This document shows positions 19,846 through 30,200 of a stretch of 60,123 bases of DNA, one piece after another. Numbering within the stretch: position 1 is the first letter of the stretch; every line of letters begins with the position of its first letter. The DNA is from Pelagophyceae sp. CCMP2097 (Eukaryota > Sar > Pelagophyceae). The stretch is from assembly GCA_026770575.1 (NCBI GenBank), contig MU657224.1:125189-185311 (forward strand). The letters are read 5' to 3'. A model generated the notes under the pieces. It did no database searches. It was not told where the DNA came from and was given only the letters and a program-made list of their open reading frames with translations. A program made the translations under genes and the position numbers.

Positions 19846-21924
19846 CTATTTGACGAACTCCCAGTTGGTGACGAGGATCTTCGAGACGCACTGCAGAGCG
19901 TGGCGCTGCACGTCCGCGTCGGCCTAGCGTGTGGCGTGAAAGCGTGTGCCGTGAAAGGATTTGATTCCGTTTGTTTTCAAGACCGGACCCGGACGGCGTT
20001 GCCGTCGCCAGGTAGACCCTCCCCCGCTCTACGTACGTGGTCGATGAGTCCCATGATGCGGTCCTTGGCGCCGAGGTGCTTGACTACGGCCTTGCCGTTT
20101 GGGTAGAAGCGGACGAACTCGCCGATGTCGTAGCACGCGATGGCCACGACCCGCGAATCCTCAGACGCTAAAAGCTGGACGAGCTTCTTCACCAGCTTAA
20201 AGTCGTCGCGGTCCGCGGCGCGCGCGTTCTCGCGCCAGAACTTTTCCGAATGGACCAGTCCCCATTGCAAGTCCTTTGACTCCACTTCGTCGGCGTAACG
20301 CTCAAACGTCGACAGCTCGCGATAATTCACCGCCAACACCTTGGCCAGCTTCTCCACGTCGTCGGCCACGTCCGGGTCCGCCCAGGGCCGGCCCTTGAAC
20401 GTGGACAAAGTCTTCTGCAGGCCACACCTAGGCAGCGGAATCCGATGAACGCCGGAATTGCACCACACTCCCCGGCATCGCCCCCGGACCTCCAACGACT
20501 CGCGTCCTCGAATGTGCCTTTCCCGCAAGTTCACGTCCGACGCGGTTCCTCGCTTGAGCATGCGCGCGGCGGCGCCGTCCGAGCCGCCGCCCGCTTCGGC
20601 GTGCTCTACAATGTTCCGCAACGCGGCCAGCGAGACGCGCACGACCTTTTCGCGCGGCGCGGCGGTGACCTGGTCGCACAGCGCGTCGACGGTGGCGTTG
20701 GTGACAAACCTATAAAAGCGATGGTCAGACGCCCGCTTTCACGCGCCACAAAACGACAGTGGTGCCTCGGTGCCCCGGATGTGTGCCAAGCCCAGGAGAC
20801 GCCGGTCCTCGCGCGTTGTCTGCGACTGCCTTGCCTCCGAACGATAAGGTCCAGAGGCAGAAAGTCAGCTCGTAGAGCAGCTGTGCCGACGCGGCCCCCG
20901 CGGGCGCGTCCGCCGCGGGCCGCGCGGGCTTCAAGAGCTTGGTGAGCAAGCCGACGCCGCCGTGGGTCGTGAAGCAGTCGCGCGCGGAAGCGTTGCGTAA
21001 GAGGATGGTCAGCGCCGGCACGGCGGCTTTCACGTCCGACTGCGCCGAACGCGACGTCTGCAGCTGCTCGCACAGCCACGAAACGAAAACTTCGCACGAC
21101 GCGCCCTCGCGCGCCGTTAGAAGCGTCGCCAGCACGGAGGCCGCCACGCGCGAGCAGTACCTGTTGAATTGTTTCTCCCTGTTGAATTGTTTCCAAACGT
21201 CCGATAAAGCAAGGGCGAGCTCACGCGTCGCCCGTGTGCTGCAGCGACCGCATGAACGGCGCCGCGTCGAGCTCGCCCTCGTCCGTGAGGAAGTACTTGA
21301 CGCGCGACTGCAGGGCGCCGCCTGCGACGACTCAGTAAAGTGCGCGGGGGTGGCTTTTTCTTCCGTCTCGGGCAGGAAAGACGCTGTTGTTGGGTCACAG
21401 TCTTCGGCGAGGAGGATCTCCTCGATCTTCGTGAGGGCGTACTGCTGCGCGGCGACGTCGGAGACATTACCGACGACTTTGAGCCTGGAATTCCATCCAT
21501 CAATTCAGTCGCACTTTTGCAAAGACGCCACAGTAAAGGCTCCACCGAGGGCCCCGAGCGTCCGTGGGAGCTCCCCGAAGAGCGTCATACACACGCCCAC
21601 GCTCCCAGCAGAGCGCTTCCCAAAGGCCTCTCGTCCCGGCCGCGCAACCAATCTGCGACACCGAAGAGTGGTTTCATGCAGTGATCGGACGTATTTGCGC
21701 GCCGCGGCGTGGTCGCCGAGCGCGTAGTCCTGCGCGGGATCAAAGGTTCCGAAGCGGCAAATGACTCGTGGGGAAAATGGGCCACTCACCAGAGGCGCCG
21801 CTTCGGCCGTGCGAAGGATCTTGACCTCCGCGGCGGCGAGAATCCCAACCTTCCCATACGCGTCCCAGTCGATGGCAGAGTACTGCCCGAGCGCCGCCTC
21901 CCTCGAAGAGACCTGCGACGCCAT
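19846..21924 (-). CDS. V-type proton ATPase subunit H (V1 sector)
   Basis: Exons in transcript order: 21790-21924, 21662-21729, 21399-21484, 21225-21321, about 20845-21160, about 20510-20709, 20037-about 20430, 19846-19923. Recognisable V-ATPase H blocks are DVAAQQYALTKIEEIL, VLATLLTARE, AVPALTILLRN, GGVGLLTKLL, AQLLYELTFCLWTLSF, VVRVSLAALRNIVEHA, VHSEKFWRENA, VAIACYDIGEFVRFYPNGK, and the terminal LQCVSKILVTNWEFVK. Subunit H is the regulatory armadillo-like subunit that couples V1 ATP hydrolysis to V0 proton pumping and silences free V1. The start Met (MASQVSS) opens the first coherent exon. Two internal junctions (near 20845 and 20470) have ambiguous donors. This is a single-copy housekeeping gene with no sign of damage. 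Confidence 0.9.
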
Positions 21925-21999
21925 AGGGACCGCCGTGTGTGGACCGCCGACCGTCTCTCTCTCGACTTCGCCGGAAATGGACCTTTTTCAGAAATCTCG

Positions 22000-22334
22000 T
22001 GCGCTTCTTGCTTGCGCCCTACGACGATCCGTACGGCGCGCCGACGCCGCGGCTGGCCAGAGTCCGTGGCCACGCGAGCGCTGAACCACGACGCCCGCGC
22101 AGTACGCCTGGCTGCTCTCGCATCCGAAGAGGCCTTGCGCCGGCTCAACGTTGGGACCCGCCGCCCGCCCGGGCGCGCCGGCGCGAGAGAGAGGGCGGAA
22201 TGATGCAGCAGACTTAACTCGTACAATCGTTCTCACTCGCACTCGGCCGGCCGTCATGACAGGACGGCCTCGACGCGGCAGCGCTCGATGCGGCGCTGCG
22301 CCGCGTCCGTTGGCGCGACTAGGCGCTTGCCCGC
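22000..22334. other. Intergenic, no gene seen
   Basis: This is the spacer between the start of the V-ATPase H gene (21924, minus) and the end of the next minus-strand gene (22335). It is GC-rich with frames open by composition only. It should hold the V-ATPase H promoter; no TATA-like or other motif is obvious. Confidence 0.4.
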
Positions 22335-23405
22335 CTATGATGCAGCTGCGTTCGCTGTGGGTAGAGCACGATCCGCGTATTCGATCGTGCTGGCGAAGAC
22401 GCATGCAGTTGTGCGACGCATGCAGTTTCTTCGACTCACGGCGAAGAGCGATTCGTTTGCTGTTGGGTTGTCGTCGATGGGGAGGCCGAAGGAGTCTGTT
22501 TCGTCGTCGGTGACGAGGGCGTCCTGCAGCTCCAAGTCAATGCATGCCCACAACCAAGGCACAAACCCCGCCGCGACGACGTTTTTGATCCGCAGCTGGT
22601 CGGCCGAGTTGGAATCGAGGCCTCTTTTTGTCAAAGAGAGGTAGACAACTTCCGCAGCGCCGATTGGCAAAGCGTCGGGCCGCACGCTCTGCAAGCGCGC
22701 GTTTAAACCCGGCGCACTTAACGCCCGGCGCACGTCGACCCAGGCCATGGCGCCTCCGGATTCGCGGAGCCACGTTTCGCCAAATACGAGGCAGCAGACG
22801 CATCGGAAGACTTGGTCCACGTCTGCGTGCGGCTGCCTCAGAGTGCGAATCTCGGCGCACTCTTGCCGAGAGAGGCGCGGCACTGCCACGCCGAAAACGA
22901 ACGTGGTTGGGCTGTCGTCGTAGTCGGACGCCGCGTCTGCAAACACGGTAAAATCAGACGCCGTTGCTCCAAGCGGGGCGCGGGGATCCGCCTCGATGCC
23001 GTTTCGGAAATGGTCGTTTCGAAAGTTGTTCACCTGGCCCCTCTGCTGAACAATCTCCACGCCGTACGTCGAGACTGGCCGGTCTGGCGGCAGCGAATCT
23101 TCGAGGTCGGCTAAAGACGGCAACAGCACCGGCCGCGGCTCCGGCCGCCGAACGATTGCGTCTGGTCCAAGCGGCCGAGGCGGAATGCCTTTTGGCTGCG
23201 CCGGAGAATGCGCCGGAATGCTGTTTGGCTTGGAAGCGCGAACCCCAGTGTCGCAAACCCCAGTGTCTTCGTCGGTGTCATCGTACAACGAACCGCGGCT
23301 ATTGCGCCGCACGATGCCCGTCGGCACCGGCGGCGGCGGCGCGCCGAGGCGAGCGCCTCTTCTTGCCGACGGCGGGGGCGTGCCGCCCTCGCCGGAGACC
23401 TGAGT
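22335..23405 (-). CDS. Dynein heavy-chain stalk-like domain protein
   Basis: One open exon runs from an acceptor-like CAG near 23402 to a stop at 22335, about 355 aa. There is no ATG at its 5' end, so a first exon is missing from the model. The N-terminal half is Pro/Arg-rich and disordered. The C-terminal part carries DVDQVFRCVCCLVFGE, WVDVRRALSAPGLNARLQS and NVVAAGFVPWLWACIDLEL. This resembles the dynein motor coiled-coil stalk/AAA boundary (CxLLG ... W..A..LL ... F ... AAGLxxWV.A). No P-loop or AAA module is present, so it cannot be a motor; a stalk-derived or convergent domain is the cautious reading. It sits head-to-tail downstream of the IMPACT gene. Confidence 0.4.
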   Translation of the reverse strand, partial: TQVSGEGGTPPPSARRGARLGAPPPPVPTGIVRRNSRGSLYDDTDEDTGVCDTGVRASKPNSIPAHSPAQPKGIPPRPLGPDAIVRRPEPRPVLLPSLADLEDSLPPDRPVSTYGVEIVQQRGQVNNFRNDHFRNGIEADPRAPLGATASDFTVFADAASDYDDSPTTFVFGVAVPRLSRQECAEIRTLRQPHADVDQVFRCVCCLVFGETWLRESGGAMAWVDVRRALSAPGLNARLQSVRPDALPIGAAEVVYLSLTKRGLDSNSADQLRIKNVVAAGFVPWLWACIDLELQDALVTDDETDSFGLPIDDNPTANESLFAVSRRNCMRRTTACVFASTIEYADRALPTANAAAS

Positions 23406-23441
23406 CGTCTCCGCGCCAGCCGTCGCGCCTAAGATCCTGCA

Positions 23442-24097
23442 TCACAGAGCGTCCGGCTTCAAAGGGTCCTCACCGAGGTCGTGTCTCAGCGACTCGAGGT
23501 AGCAGAGCTCGAGGACTGCCTTGGCGCAGTCTATGACGATCTTGAATCGTCGCACGCCCAGCGAATCTCCCCCAACCAACGATTTGGAATCGTCGCGGCA
23601 GACCACGAGCACGACATTCTCCACATCCCACTCCTGCAGCAGATGCAGGAGCTTGTCGCCGACGCCGGAATCGCCGCCGTCGCTGCAGCCTTCCTGGGAC
23701 GCGGGGTCCCAGCCTACGACTTTCTGGGTCTTTCCGCGTCGCCCACTCCGAGTCCGGACGGCCGGCAAGCACCTTGCAGGCGGTACGCGTAGGGCGAGAC
23801 GACGTGCGGGCGCCGTAGCATGGCGAGGACTTGTTGGATGTCTTCTGCCGACTTAACCGGCGCGGCATGACCAGAGAACCGGCTTCTCTTGAAAGAAAGC
23901 ACTTCCGTCGAAGTCACGCCCGCGGCGCGCAGCTCCGCCAAAATAGCGCGCTCGACGGACGACTGCGCGGCGCCGCAGGGCGGCCTGGGAGGGGAGGCGT
24001 GAGGGGCCGCGCCGAGCCCCGCGCGGTTCGCGGCGGCCGGGTGATGGCACCCTGGTCCCTCGACGGCGCCCCGGCTCTCTGCGGCAAGACGCCCCAT
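23442..24097 (-). CDS. IMPACT/UPF0029 family protein
   Basis: Two exons, 23773-24097 and 23442-23713, join across a 59-bp intron with GTGCTT donor and TAG acceptor. The N-terminal fragment holds the family SRFSGHAAPVKSAEDIQQVL and the YAYRLQ strand. The second exon holds DGGDSGVGDKLLHLLQ, VENVVLVVCRD and FKIVIDCAKAVLEL, the typical UPF0029/IMPACT second half. In eukaryotes IMPACT/YIH1 binds GCN1 and restrains the GCN2 kinase; in bacteria the family (YigZ) is uncharacterised. The usual N-terminal RWD domain is not visible here, and the stretch before SRF is low complexity. The start at 24097 is a guess. Interestingly, a GCN2 gene lies about 28 kb away in the same window. Confidence 0.75.
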
Positions 24098-24934
24098 CTG
24101 CAGTGCGCACGGGACTCGAGCAAGTGAGACCCGTTTGCCCAAAAGCCACTCTTTAGATGCCTTCGTCTCGCGTCGCGTCCAGAGCGACGGTGCGACGCAC
24201 CGCTCGGCGTGACCCGCTTCGACGCCGTCGACCGACGTCGCGCCGTCGGACCCCACTGGCACGACCATGGTCGCTCCGAGCAGAAGCCCAAAAACTGCTT
24301 TGGTCCCACTCGTCGCCCAAACGTACGTTTCAAAACGCAAAGCAGCCCCAAACACCGGCGCAAGATCGGTGCGTCTCGAGGTCGTAGTCCGCGCGCCGCG
24401 CCGCGCCGACCCTCCGGGGCCGATGGCCGAGCCGCATCCGCCCCGAAGACCTGCTGCGTCTGTCGCGCTTATTCCAGGCTCCCGAAGGGAGCCGTAGTAA
24501 TCCATATTTAAGATCCGTTCCGTTTTCCCTCCCGTTCGTTAGGAACATTGTTCCTGGGGAACGGACCGATTTTTTCAACGAACCTTAATTACAAGAGCGC
24601 GCCGGAGGCACACGGAGGACCCGAAGGATACAGCCAAATCCCATTGCAATGCCCACGTAAATAATTGAAATTATTTAACTAATCGCTGAACTTTCAAATC
24701 CTCCTTATCTTTATTTTTATTATTTTATTTCTTATTGAGCTATTTCTTTTTTCTTTTTTTTGCGGCCGACCAGATTCGAACCTGTGACCAAAAACTTCTT
24801 CTATGATGATTCCAATGAGGCTCCTGCTCGACCTCAACTCCAAATTTTAGCGATCGCATCAACCACCAATCGCTAAATCGGCCGAGTTGCTGTTTTTTTC
24901 TTCCCAAGGTGGAACCTCGGATTTGCTGGGCGAC

Positions 24935-24935
24935 G

Positions 24936-24975
<40 letters not shown>

Positions 24976-24990
24976 AACAGACAGACTGAC
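24935..24990. repeat. ACAG microsatellite
   Basis: A run of GACAGACAGACAAACAG units of about 55 bp lies within the TIR element at 24467-25198. It is imperfect at two ACAA positions. Confidence 0.9.
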
Positions 24991-25020
24991 ATAATTGCCC
25001 CTGGTAATCCTTCAATCAAA

Positions 25021-25081
25021 GGACCCGAAGGGCCCTTGCCGTAAACTGACGTTGAATAAACGGCAAGGACCCTTCGGGTCC
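25021..25081. other. Perfect-type hairpin inside the TIR element
   Basis: The arms at 25021-25042 (GGACCCGAAGGGCCCTTGCC..) and 25060-25081 are inverted repeats of 22 bp with one mismatch and a 17-base AT-rich loop. This may be the inverted ends of a smaller nested element or a structured RNA portion. A GGACCCGAAGG string also occurs at about 24617, so it may be part of the extended terminal repeat. Confidence 0.8.
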
Positions 25082-26534
25082 TGAAATATGGATTTAAATT
25101 GGAACATTTGTTCCTAAAGAACGGACCTTAAACTACAACGGACCTTAAATATGGATTACTACGGCTCCCTTCGGGAGTCTGGACTCAGTTGAATAAGCAA
25201 GCACTGCGCGAAGTGCAAGTCGCGATCGCGCCACTACTGCTCCAAAAAGTGCCAGCTCGTTGACTGGAAGGAGGGCGGGCACAAGGAGCAGTGCAGGCAG
25301 CTCGCCACAGACTTCCAGGACCGGCTCCTATACGAGCTGATGCCAAAGAAGAAGCCCAAGGAGGAGCCGCCCATCGTCGAGGACGTTTCGCCAGCGGACG
25401 GCGCCAAGGCGCGCTTACCGGCCTTTCGGCTGGAAAATGCAGAGGCCATAGCAGTGAACGACGCGCCGGTCGGTCGCGGCACGTGTGCTATCTGCTTCGA
25501 TCGACTTCCGTTCGGAGTTGACGCGACATTCTACTCGTGCTGCTGCAAGAGGATTTGCACGGCATGCTCCAACAAGTGCCAGGATTACGACTTGCGCTGC
25601 CCACTCTGCCGAGCGGCGGCCCCCAAGTCGGCCGAGTGGCTGCGCCGGATGCAGAAGCACGCGGACAAGGGCAACGCCGAGGCGCAGAATGTGCTCGGAG
25701 CCGAGTACTGTAGCGGTGGCATGGGACTCCAGCAGAATTTTAAGCGCGCTTTCCAGCTGTACCAGCTCGCTGCCGCACAAGGCAATGCAGAAGCTCAGAA
25801 TGATCTGGGGTTATGTTACGCTCAAGGGCAAGGCGTCAAGATCGACCTCAAGACTGCAGTGCAGTGGTACCGGCGCGCAGCAGAGCAAGGATTTTCTGCT
25901 GCGCAGTACAATGTCGGCAGTGCGTTCGCGAAGGCAGGGGCGTGGCGCAGTCGATCGACGAAGCTGTGAAGTGGATCAAGCTCGCCGAGACCCGTGCAAG
26001 CATCCTCGCAGCCCTCTGGCAAGCGCCTCGCGTGCCCTATAGCGCGCTGGCCTCGAAGCCGTGGACTTCCTGGAGGCGCCGTAGAGTTCACGGGCCGGTC
26101 CGAGGTGGCTGCGGCCTCCAGCAACTGCCCGCGTCATGGTCGACGCACTCGTGCACTCAAACGCTCGCGCCGGACGTACGCCTGCTTTTTCCAATCCCAA
26201 GACTGTGAGCCCCACGACACCGAAACGCACGACGCGCGCAGGAGCGCGCCGCTAAGGCGCGCCGCGGCCTATCCGAGTGTTGCGTGCCCGTTGGCGTATC
26301 GTTCGTCTTGCGGCTCCGAGCGGGCTCGGCTCCATGCTCGAGGAAGGTCCGCACCGTCGTTCAGAAGCGCCCTCGGTTCGGGAACGCAGACTCTCCAAGC
26401 AACGAGCGCAAGAGTGGGACCCTCGGGTCTTCGGAGACGAGGACATGAGTGAGTACGAAAAAGGGAGGGCTGGGTCCGAAGGCCTCTCGCGCGGGGCAGG
26501 CGTTTGCCGCGTTGCGGGCGGCGTTGCCGTTGGG

Positions 26535-27958
26535 CTAGCTTGGCGCTTCTAGGCGGAGCTGCGCGGTGCCCGGGAGGGAGCAGTTGTTCACCATCTGCTT
26601 GCATGAGTCGTTCATGGGCGCGTCTGCACCGCGCCGTTTCTTCCAGTAGTAAGCCAACGTGAGTCCCTGAATGCGCTCTTGAAGTTGCTGCAGCGAAAGT
26701 TGATCCGCGGCCGCGGTGACGGTGCCCGCCTGCAATAATTGCTTCTCCAAGCGCCGCACGGCGAGCTTCAGAGCGTCGCGCTCGTTTTCCGCCGTGGAGA
26801 CGATTTTCGCCAACCCCGCAGCCTTTCCCAGAGCGTCGTCGGCGAGAAGCTTGTCCGAGACACGGTCCTTTTGCAAATTGTGGAACGCCCGCTCAGCGTT
26901 TTCAGCGCGGTCATTGAGTAGACGTTGGTCGTCGGCTAAAGTCGCGGCAGTTGCGGCGGCCTGCAAAAGCCGGGCTTCCGCGGATTCGGCTCTTTGGGCC
27001 TGGACAACGGATTCGCGTTGCCTCTGCCGTAATTCGGCTTGCAGACGTAGAGTGGTGTCTTGCAAGACGCTCTTGCTCATCCTCCGCTGCATCGTCAAGG
27101 TGGACCGGAGTTCTTGTATGGTCTGTTCTCTTTGGCGCACTAATTTCGGGAGCTCGGCGAGACGGAAGCAGGTGATCGAGAGCTGCATCTCGCCAAGATG
27201 GCCCTTTTTGAACAGGTGCGCGTCGTCGTGGAAGACGCGCATCGTCTTCGTCACCCTTCTGGTCATGTGCTGCTGGGAAGCGATATCGTCCTGTTCAGAC
27301 GTGAGGCACGGCAGGATGGCGACCCAATCGCGGTCGAGGACGGTGAAGACGGGCTCCGCTGAAATCGCGGGCAGCTCGACAGTCACTTTGCCAAGCAAGT
27401 CGTCGCTCATAAAGTTCTCGAAATCGAAGACAAAAAGTTGAATGTTGCGCACGTCGGGCGAGTGTTGGAACATGATGTGCGACTTCCAAACCGGATTCAA
27501 ATCCCCTGTAACGACCCGGGTTTGCACTTCGTGGTCGCCATACTTTGCTAAAACGTACGGATCTGACGATTTCCCGCCGTCGTTGTTGCCGAGGACGCCC
27601 CGAGCGCGCCAAATGGAGACGGAAAAGTAAAGCGCCGACTCTCCGGCGTCGTTGAGTTCGTCGCCTACAGTCGCTTCAAGAAATGGAGAAGGGCTTCAAG
27701 ACGCACCGTCGTCGTCGCCCTCGCTTTCTTCGATTTCGATGTCCATCTCGCCTACGTACGAGCGTCGACAAGGTCCGCAAAAGACCCCACAACAAAGCGC
27801 ACCGTGGATCTCGTTGGGCAGGTCGGCCTCCATCCCCTTGGCGGTGGCGTCTTCCTCTCGGACCTACAGGTGGTGATGGACACGGGAAAGGGTCGCCTCG
27901 ACGCGGGACTCACGTCGCCGAAAAAGGCGTCGATGTCCAGGTCATCTACATGCGCCAT
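26535..27958 (-). CDS. C2-domain and coiled-coil protein
   Basis: Four exons (27914-27958, 27803-27863, 27707-27751, 26535-27664) total exactly 427 codons, giving 426 aa. The acidic N-terminus (MAHVDDLDIDAFFGD, EIEESEGDDDGDE) precedes a C2 domain: LYFSVSIWRARGVLGNND, SSDPYVLAKYGDHEVQTR, NPVWKSHIMFQH, LFVFDFENFMSDDLLGKV. The Asp residues of the first and third loops that bind calcium in C2 domains (SDPY, DFENFMSDD) are present, suggesting calcium-dependent membrane binding. Residues about 235-390 form a long coiled coil rich in Arg, Glu and Gln (QRQRESVVQAQRAESAEARL). There is no transmembrane segment. A role in membrane-cytoskeleton tethering is inference. All junctions keep phase with GTGCGT/GTGAGT donors, so this is one of the best-supported models here. 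Confidence 0.85.
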
Positions 27959-27999
27959 CGGCGCACGCGCGGGCGCCCGTGCCTCTCTCCCGCCGTCGC

Positions 28000-28531
28000 G
28001 CGAGATTTGTCCACGAACGGAGTTGACCAAACAGAAGACCCCTTGAAAAGCCCCACACGAGGAAACCCCTTCCACACGCGTCCGCGGCGCGCGCGCGTCG
28101 GGGTGGCACGCCGCGGCACCCGCTGGGGCCGGCCGCCGCCGCTCCGGCGGGCCGCGGTCTTCTCGCAGCTCTGTTCGAACTCTTGGGCCATTCGCGGGCC
28201 TCTCTCCGTCGGACGCCGAAAGGACCTTGATCGGCCGCCATGACCTCCGAGACGATGCGCGGCCGCAGGGCGTCGCGCGAAGGCGAACGCGTCGGACCCA
28301 TGCAGGACCGCGGAGACCTTTAATCGAAACAAAGACGGCTTTTAAATTCGTTTTAAATAATTTGTTGATGATCTTTATCGTTTCCGATACGAGAAAACCC
28401 GGCAACTACTATTCAGCGAAAAGTTACTGAGGCGTCGCGCACCGCGACGTGCACGGCGACTTGCTCGTCTTGCTCGTGCACGGATGCGGTATTGGTCGTT
28501 TCCGTTCCTCGCAGCGGCGGCGTGTGCTTCC
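28000..28531. other. Divergent intergenic region
   Basis: This spacer lies between the C2 gene (start 27958, minus) and the histidine phosphatase (start 28532, plus). It is GC-rich to 28260, then has an AT-rich stretch at 28310-28420. A GC-rich inverted pair (GTGCACGGCGACTTGCTCGT ... CTCGTGCACGG) lies at about 28449-28488. It should hold both promoters. No other feature is seen. Confidence 0.4.
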
Positions 28532-29437
28532 ATGGAATCGCTGCCGCCGCCGGCGCCACACGTGCTGAGGTTGTACTTGATCCGGCACGGCCAAACCGTG
28601 AGACCCTCCCTAAGGTGCAACAACCCGTAATCGCACCGCCTTTGTCGCAGGACTGGAACGCAGAGGGCAGGATCCAAGGGTGTAGCGTTGACCGGCCCCT
28701 CTCCGATGTCGGCGAGGCGCAAGCAAACGCGGTTGCAAACGCGCTCCAAGACGTGCCCCTCGACGCCGTCGGGTCGAGCACGCTGATGCGCGCATCGCAG
28801 ACCGCCGACGCCATCCTCCGCGCCAACCGAAACGCGCCGAGGTGCGCCCCTCCGACCCGTCGGCGCTCTGCATGCCGTCGTCCCGCGCACGCTCCGCGTC
28901 GTAGGCGGCTCGCGCCTGCGTTTGCGCTGCGCGAGATGAACTTTGGGTCGCTGGAAGGCCAGGTCCCCGCGGGCACCCCTGAATATGAAGAGGTCAACGA
29001 GGTACGCTCTCCGGCGACGGCGCCCCCCCGGTCTCCAACTGTCACGCCCCCCGCTCGATTATCCACGCAGGCGTGGGCGGCGGGCGAACTGGACCGTCGT
29101 TGGCCCGGCGGCGAGTCGCCGAACGACGTTTCGGCGCGCGGCGTGTTAGCGCTCGCGGACGTGGTCATGGCGGAGTGGGACGCGCAACGCCCGCGCCACG
29201 TCGCCATCGTCGCGTGCGAACAAATCTCGACGAATTCCGCAATCGAGGCGCTTGCCTAGGCACGGCCGCTTCAACAAGATTGTGCTCGCGGCGCTGTTAG
29301 AGGGCTACGGCGTACAGAGGTGCGGCGAGATCTCGCAGGACAATTGCTGCATCAACGTACTCGACGTCACGGCGCCCACGCTCGTGGGGCACTGCACAAG
29401 CGTCGCCATCAACGCCCACGCCCACCTCCAACTCTGA
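28532..29437 (+). CDS. Histidine phosphatase (phosphoglycerate mutase-like) family protein
   Basis: Exons 28532-28597, 28651-28841, 28905-29001, 29071-29213 and 29260-29437 total 675 nt, 224 aa. The catalytic RHG motif is in LRLYLIRHGQTDWNAEGRIQG. Next are DRPLSDVGEAQANAV, SSTLMRASQTADAI, LREMNFGSLEGQ with its family glutamate, WPGGESPNDV, and RHVAIVAHGRFNKIVLAALL with the second catalytic His. The C-terminal DNCCINVLDV strand completes the fold. The mechanism uses a phosphohistidine intermediate. The substrate (small phospho-metabolite, fructose-2,6-bisphosphate or a protein) cannot be told. The start is the Met 20 residues before RHG. No organelle leader is apparent. The intron phases agree throughout. 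Confidence 0.88.
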
Positions 29438-29638
29438 CGGAGGAAACCCAAAAGGAAACGCCCGGACGTCCCTCGCGGCGAAGCGCCGCGAAGAAACGCC
29501 CGCGGGCGGCCTGGAAAGGCGCCAGCCGCGCCGAGCCTCGGAGTGGATACGAACAAGCAAGTTTTGATTCGACGAAATGCCGTCACCGGCACGCCGGAGT
29601 CACCGGGAAGCCGGAGTCACTGGCACGCCGGAGCGCCG

Positions 29639-30200
29639 TCACCGGCGCGCCGACTGAGCCACGCTTTGTAATCTATGAGAGTCCAACGTGCCAGAGCCGC
29701 CCCGCCCCATCCCGGCTCCCGTCACGACGCGCGCGCCGTCGCTCGAGAAAGCACCGCTCCAGAAGACGCTGGTGTGCCCCTTGAGCGTCAGCAGCAGCGC
29801 GCCCGTCTCGGCGCCCCAGAGCCGCGCCGTCTGGTCCCTTGCCGTCGCGATGCACTTGCCGTCGGGTGAGAAAACGCAGCTCACGACGTCGTTAAAGTGC
29901 CCCTTGAGCGTCATCAGCAGCGCGTCCGTCTCGGCGTCCCGCGCGCGTCCGTCTCGCCGAGCCGCGCCATGTCGTCGGCGTTCGCAGTCGCGACGCGCTT
30001 GCCATCGGGAGAGCGCGCGTGACAGCGTGCGTGTGCCCCTTGAGGATTGCGCTTCGAAATGCGGCCAGAGATGAGTTTTCGCACGGCCCGCGCCACGGCC
30101 GGCGCGTCTCGAGCGACTCGCTTGGAGACCGTCCGTCGATGCCGCCAGCCGGGGCGTGATCAGGTTCGAAGAAGGGCCGGCACCGCGGCGCGGTCGGCGC
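29639..30200 (-). pseudogene. Degenerate WD40-repeat gene, paralogue of 43231-44073
   Basis: Reading the minus strand from 30120 downward one finds the same N-terminal helix as the intact paralogue (SKRVARDAPAVARAVRKL), then AILKGHTHAVT, SPDGKRVATANADDMARL, TDALLMTLKGHFNDVVSC, VFSPDGKCIATARDQTARLW and [12 protein letters not shown]. However, these pieces lie in three different frames. Shifts occur between the helix and the first repeat, and twice within the first repeat; no splice sites explain them. Only about 2.5 WD repeats remain. The last, degraded one ends near 29700. It is best read as a decayed duplicate of the WD40 gene 13 kb to the right. Confidence 0.75.

Larger units (their letters stand above)
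24467..25198. mobile_element. 732-bp AT-rich element with terminal inverted repeats
   Basis: The left end GCTTATTCCAGGCTCCCGAA and the reverse complement of the right end (GCTTATTCAACTGAGTCCAG then ACTCCCGAAGGG) share a terminal repeat of about 40 bp, extending imperfectly to about 100 bp (GGGAGCCGTAGTAATCC, AGGAACA..TGTTCC). It has no transposase frame, so it is non-autonomous. Inside are an ACAG microsatellite and a hairpin. The element is inserted precisely within a MYND finger. A GTAGTA donor at 24494 and an AAG acceptor at 25201 would splice it out in frame. No clear target-site duplication is found. A fragment of the same terminal repeat is at about 2404-2445. Confidence 0.75.
24209..26000 (+). 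pseudogene. MYND-RING-Sel1 repeat protein gene, interrupted and frameshifted
   Basis: The first half of a MYND finger (PKTCCVCRA) ends at about 24469 and its second half (KHCAKCKSRSRHYCSKKCQ, WKEGGHKEQC) resumes at 25199. Between them sits a 732-bp element with terminal inverted repeats. Next come a RING-like finger (CAICFDRLP ... CKRICTACSN ... CPLC) and Sel1 repeats (GNAEAQNVLGAEY, QLYQLAAAQGNAEAQNDLG, QWYRRAAEQGFSAAQYNVG). The frame then breaks near 25925. The next repeat (REGRGVAQSIDEAVKWIKLAE) is in another frame, and nothing recognisable follows 26000. Either the element is spliced as an intron and only the frameshift is damaging, or the gene is dead. MYND and Sel1 modules mediate protein-protein contacts. 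The 5' start is not identifiable. Confidence 0.75.

Noticed and set aside
24768..24865. Possible tRNA or tRNA-derived SINE on the minus strand (GGTTCGAATCT with downstream A-run)
   Set aside because: The T-stem has a mismatch, the 5' end does not pair properly over a normal length (about 97 nt) and there is no A box. It stays a chance match or a very degraded tRNA relic within the TIR element.
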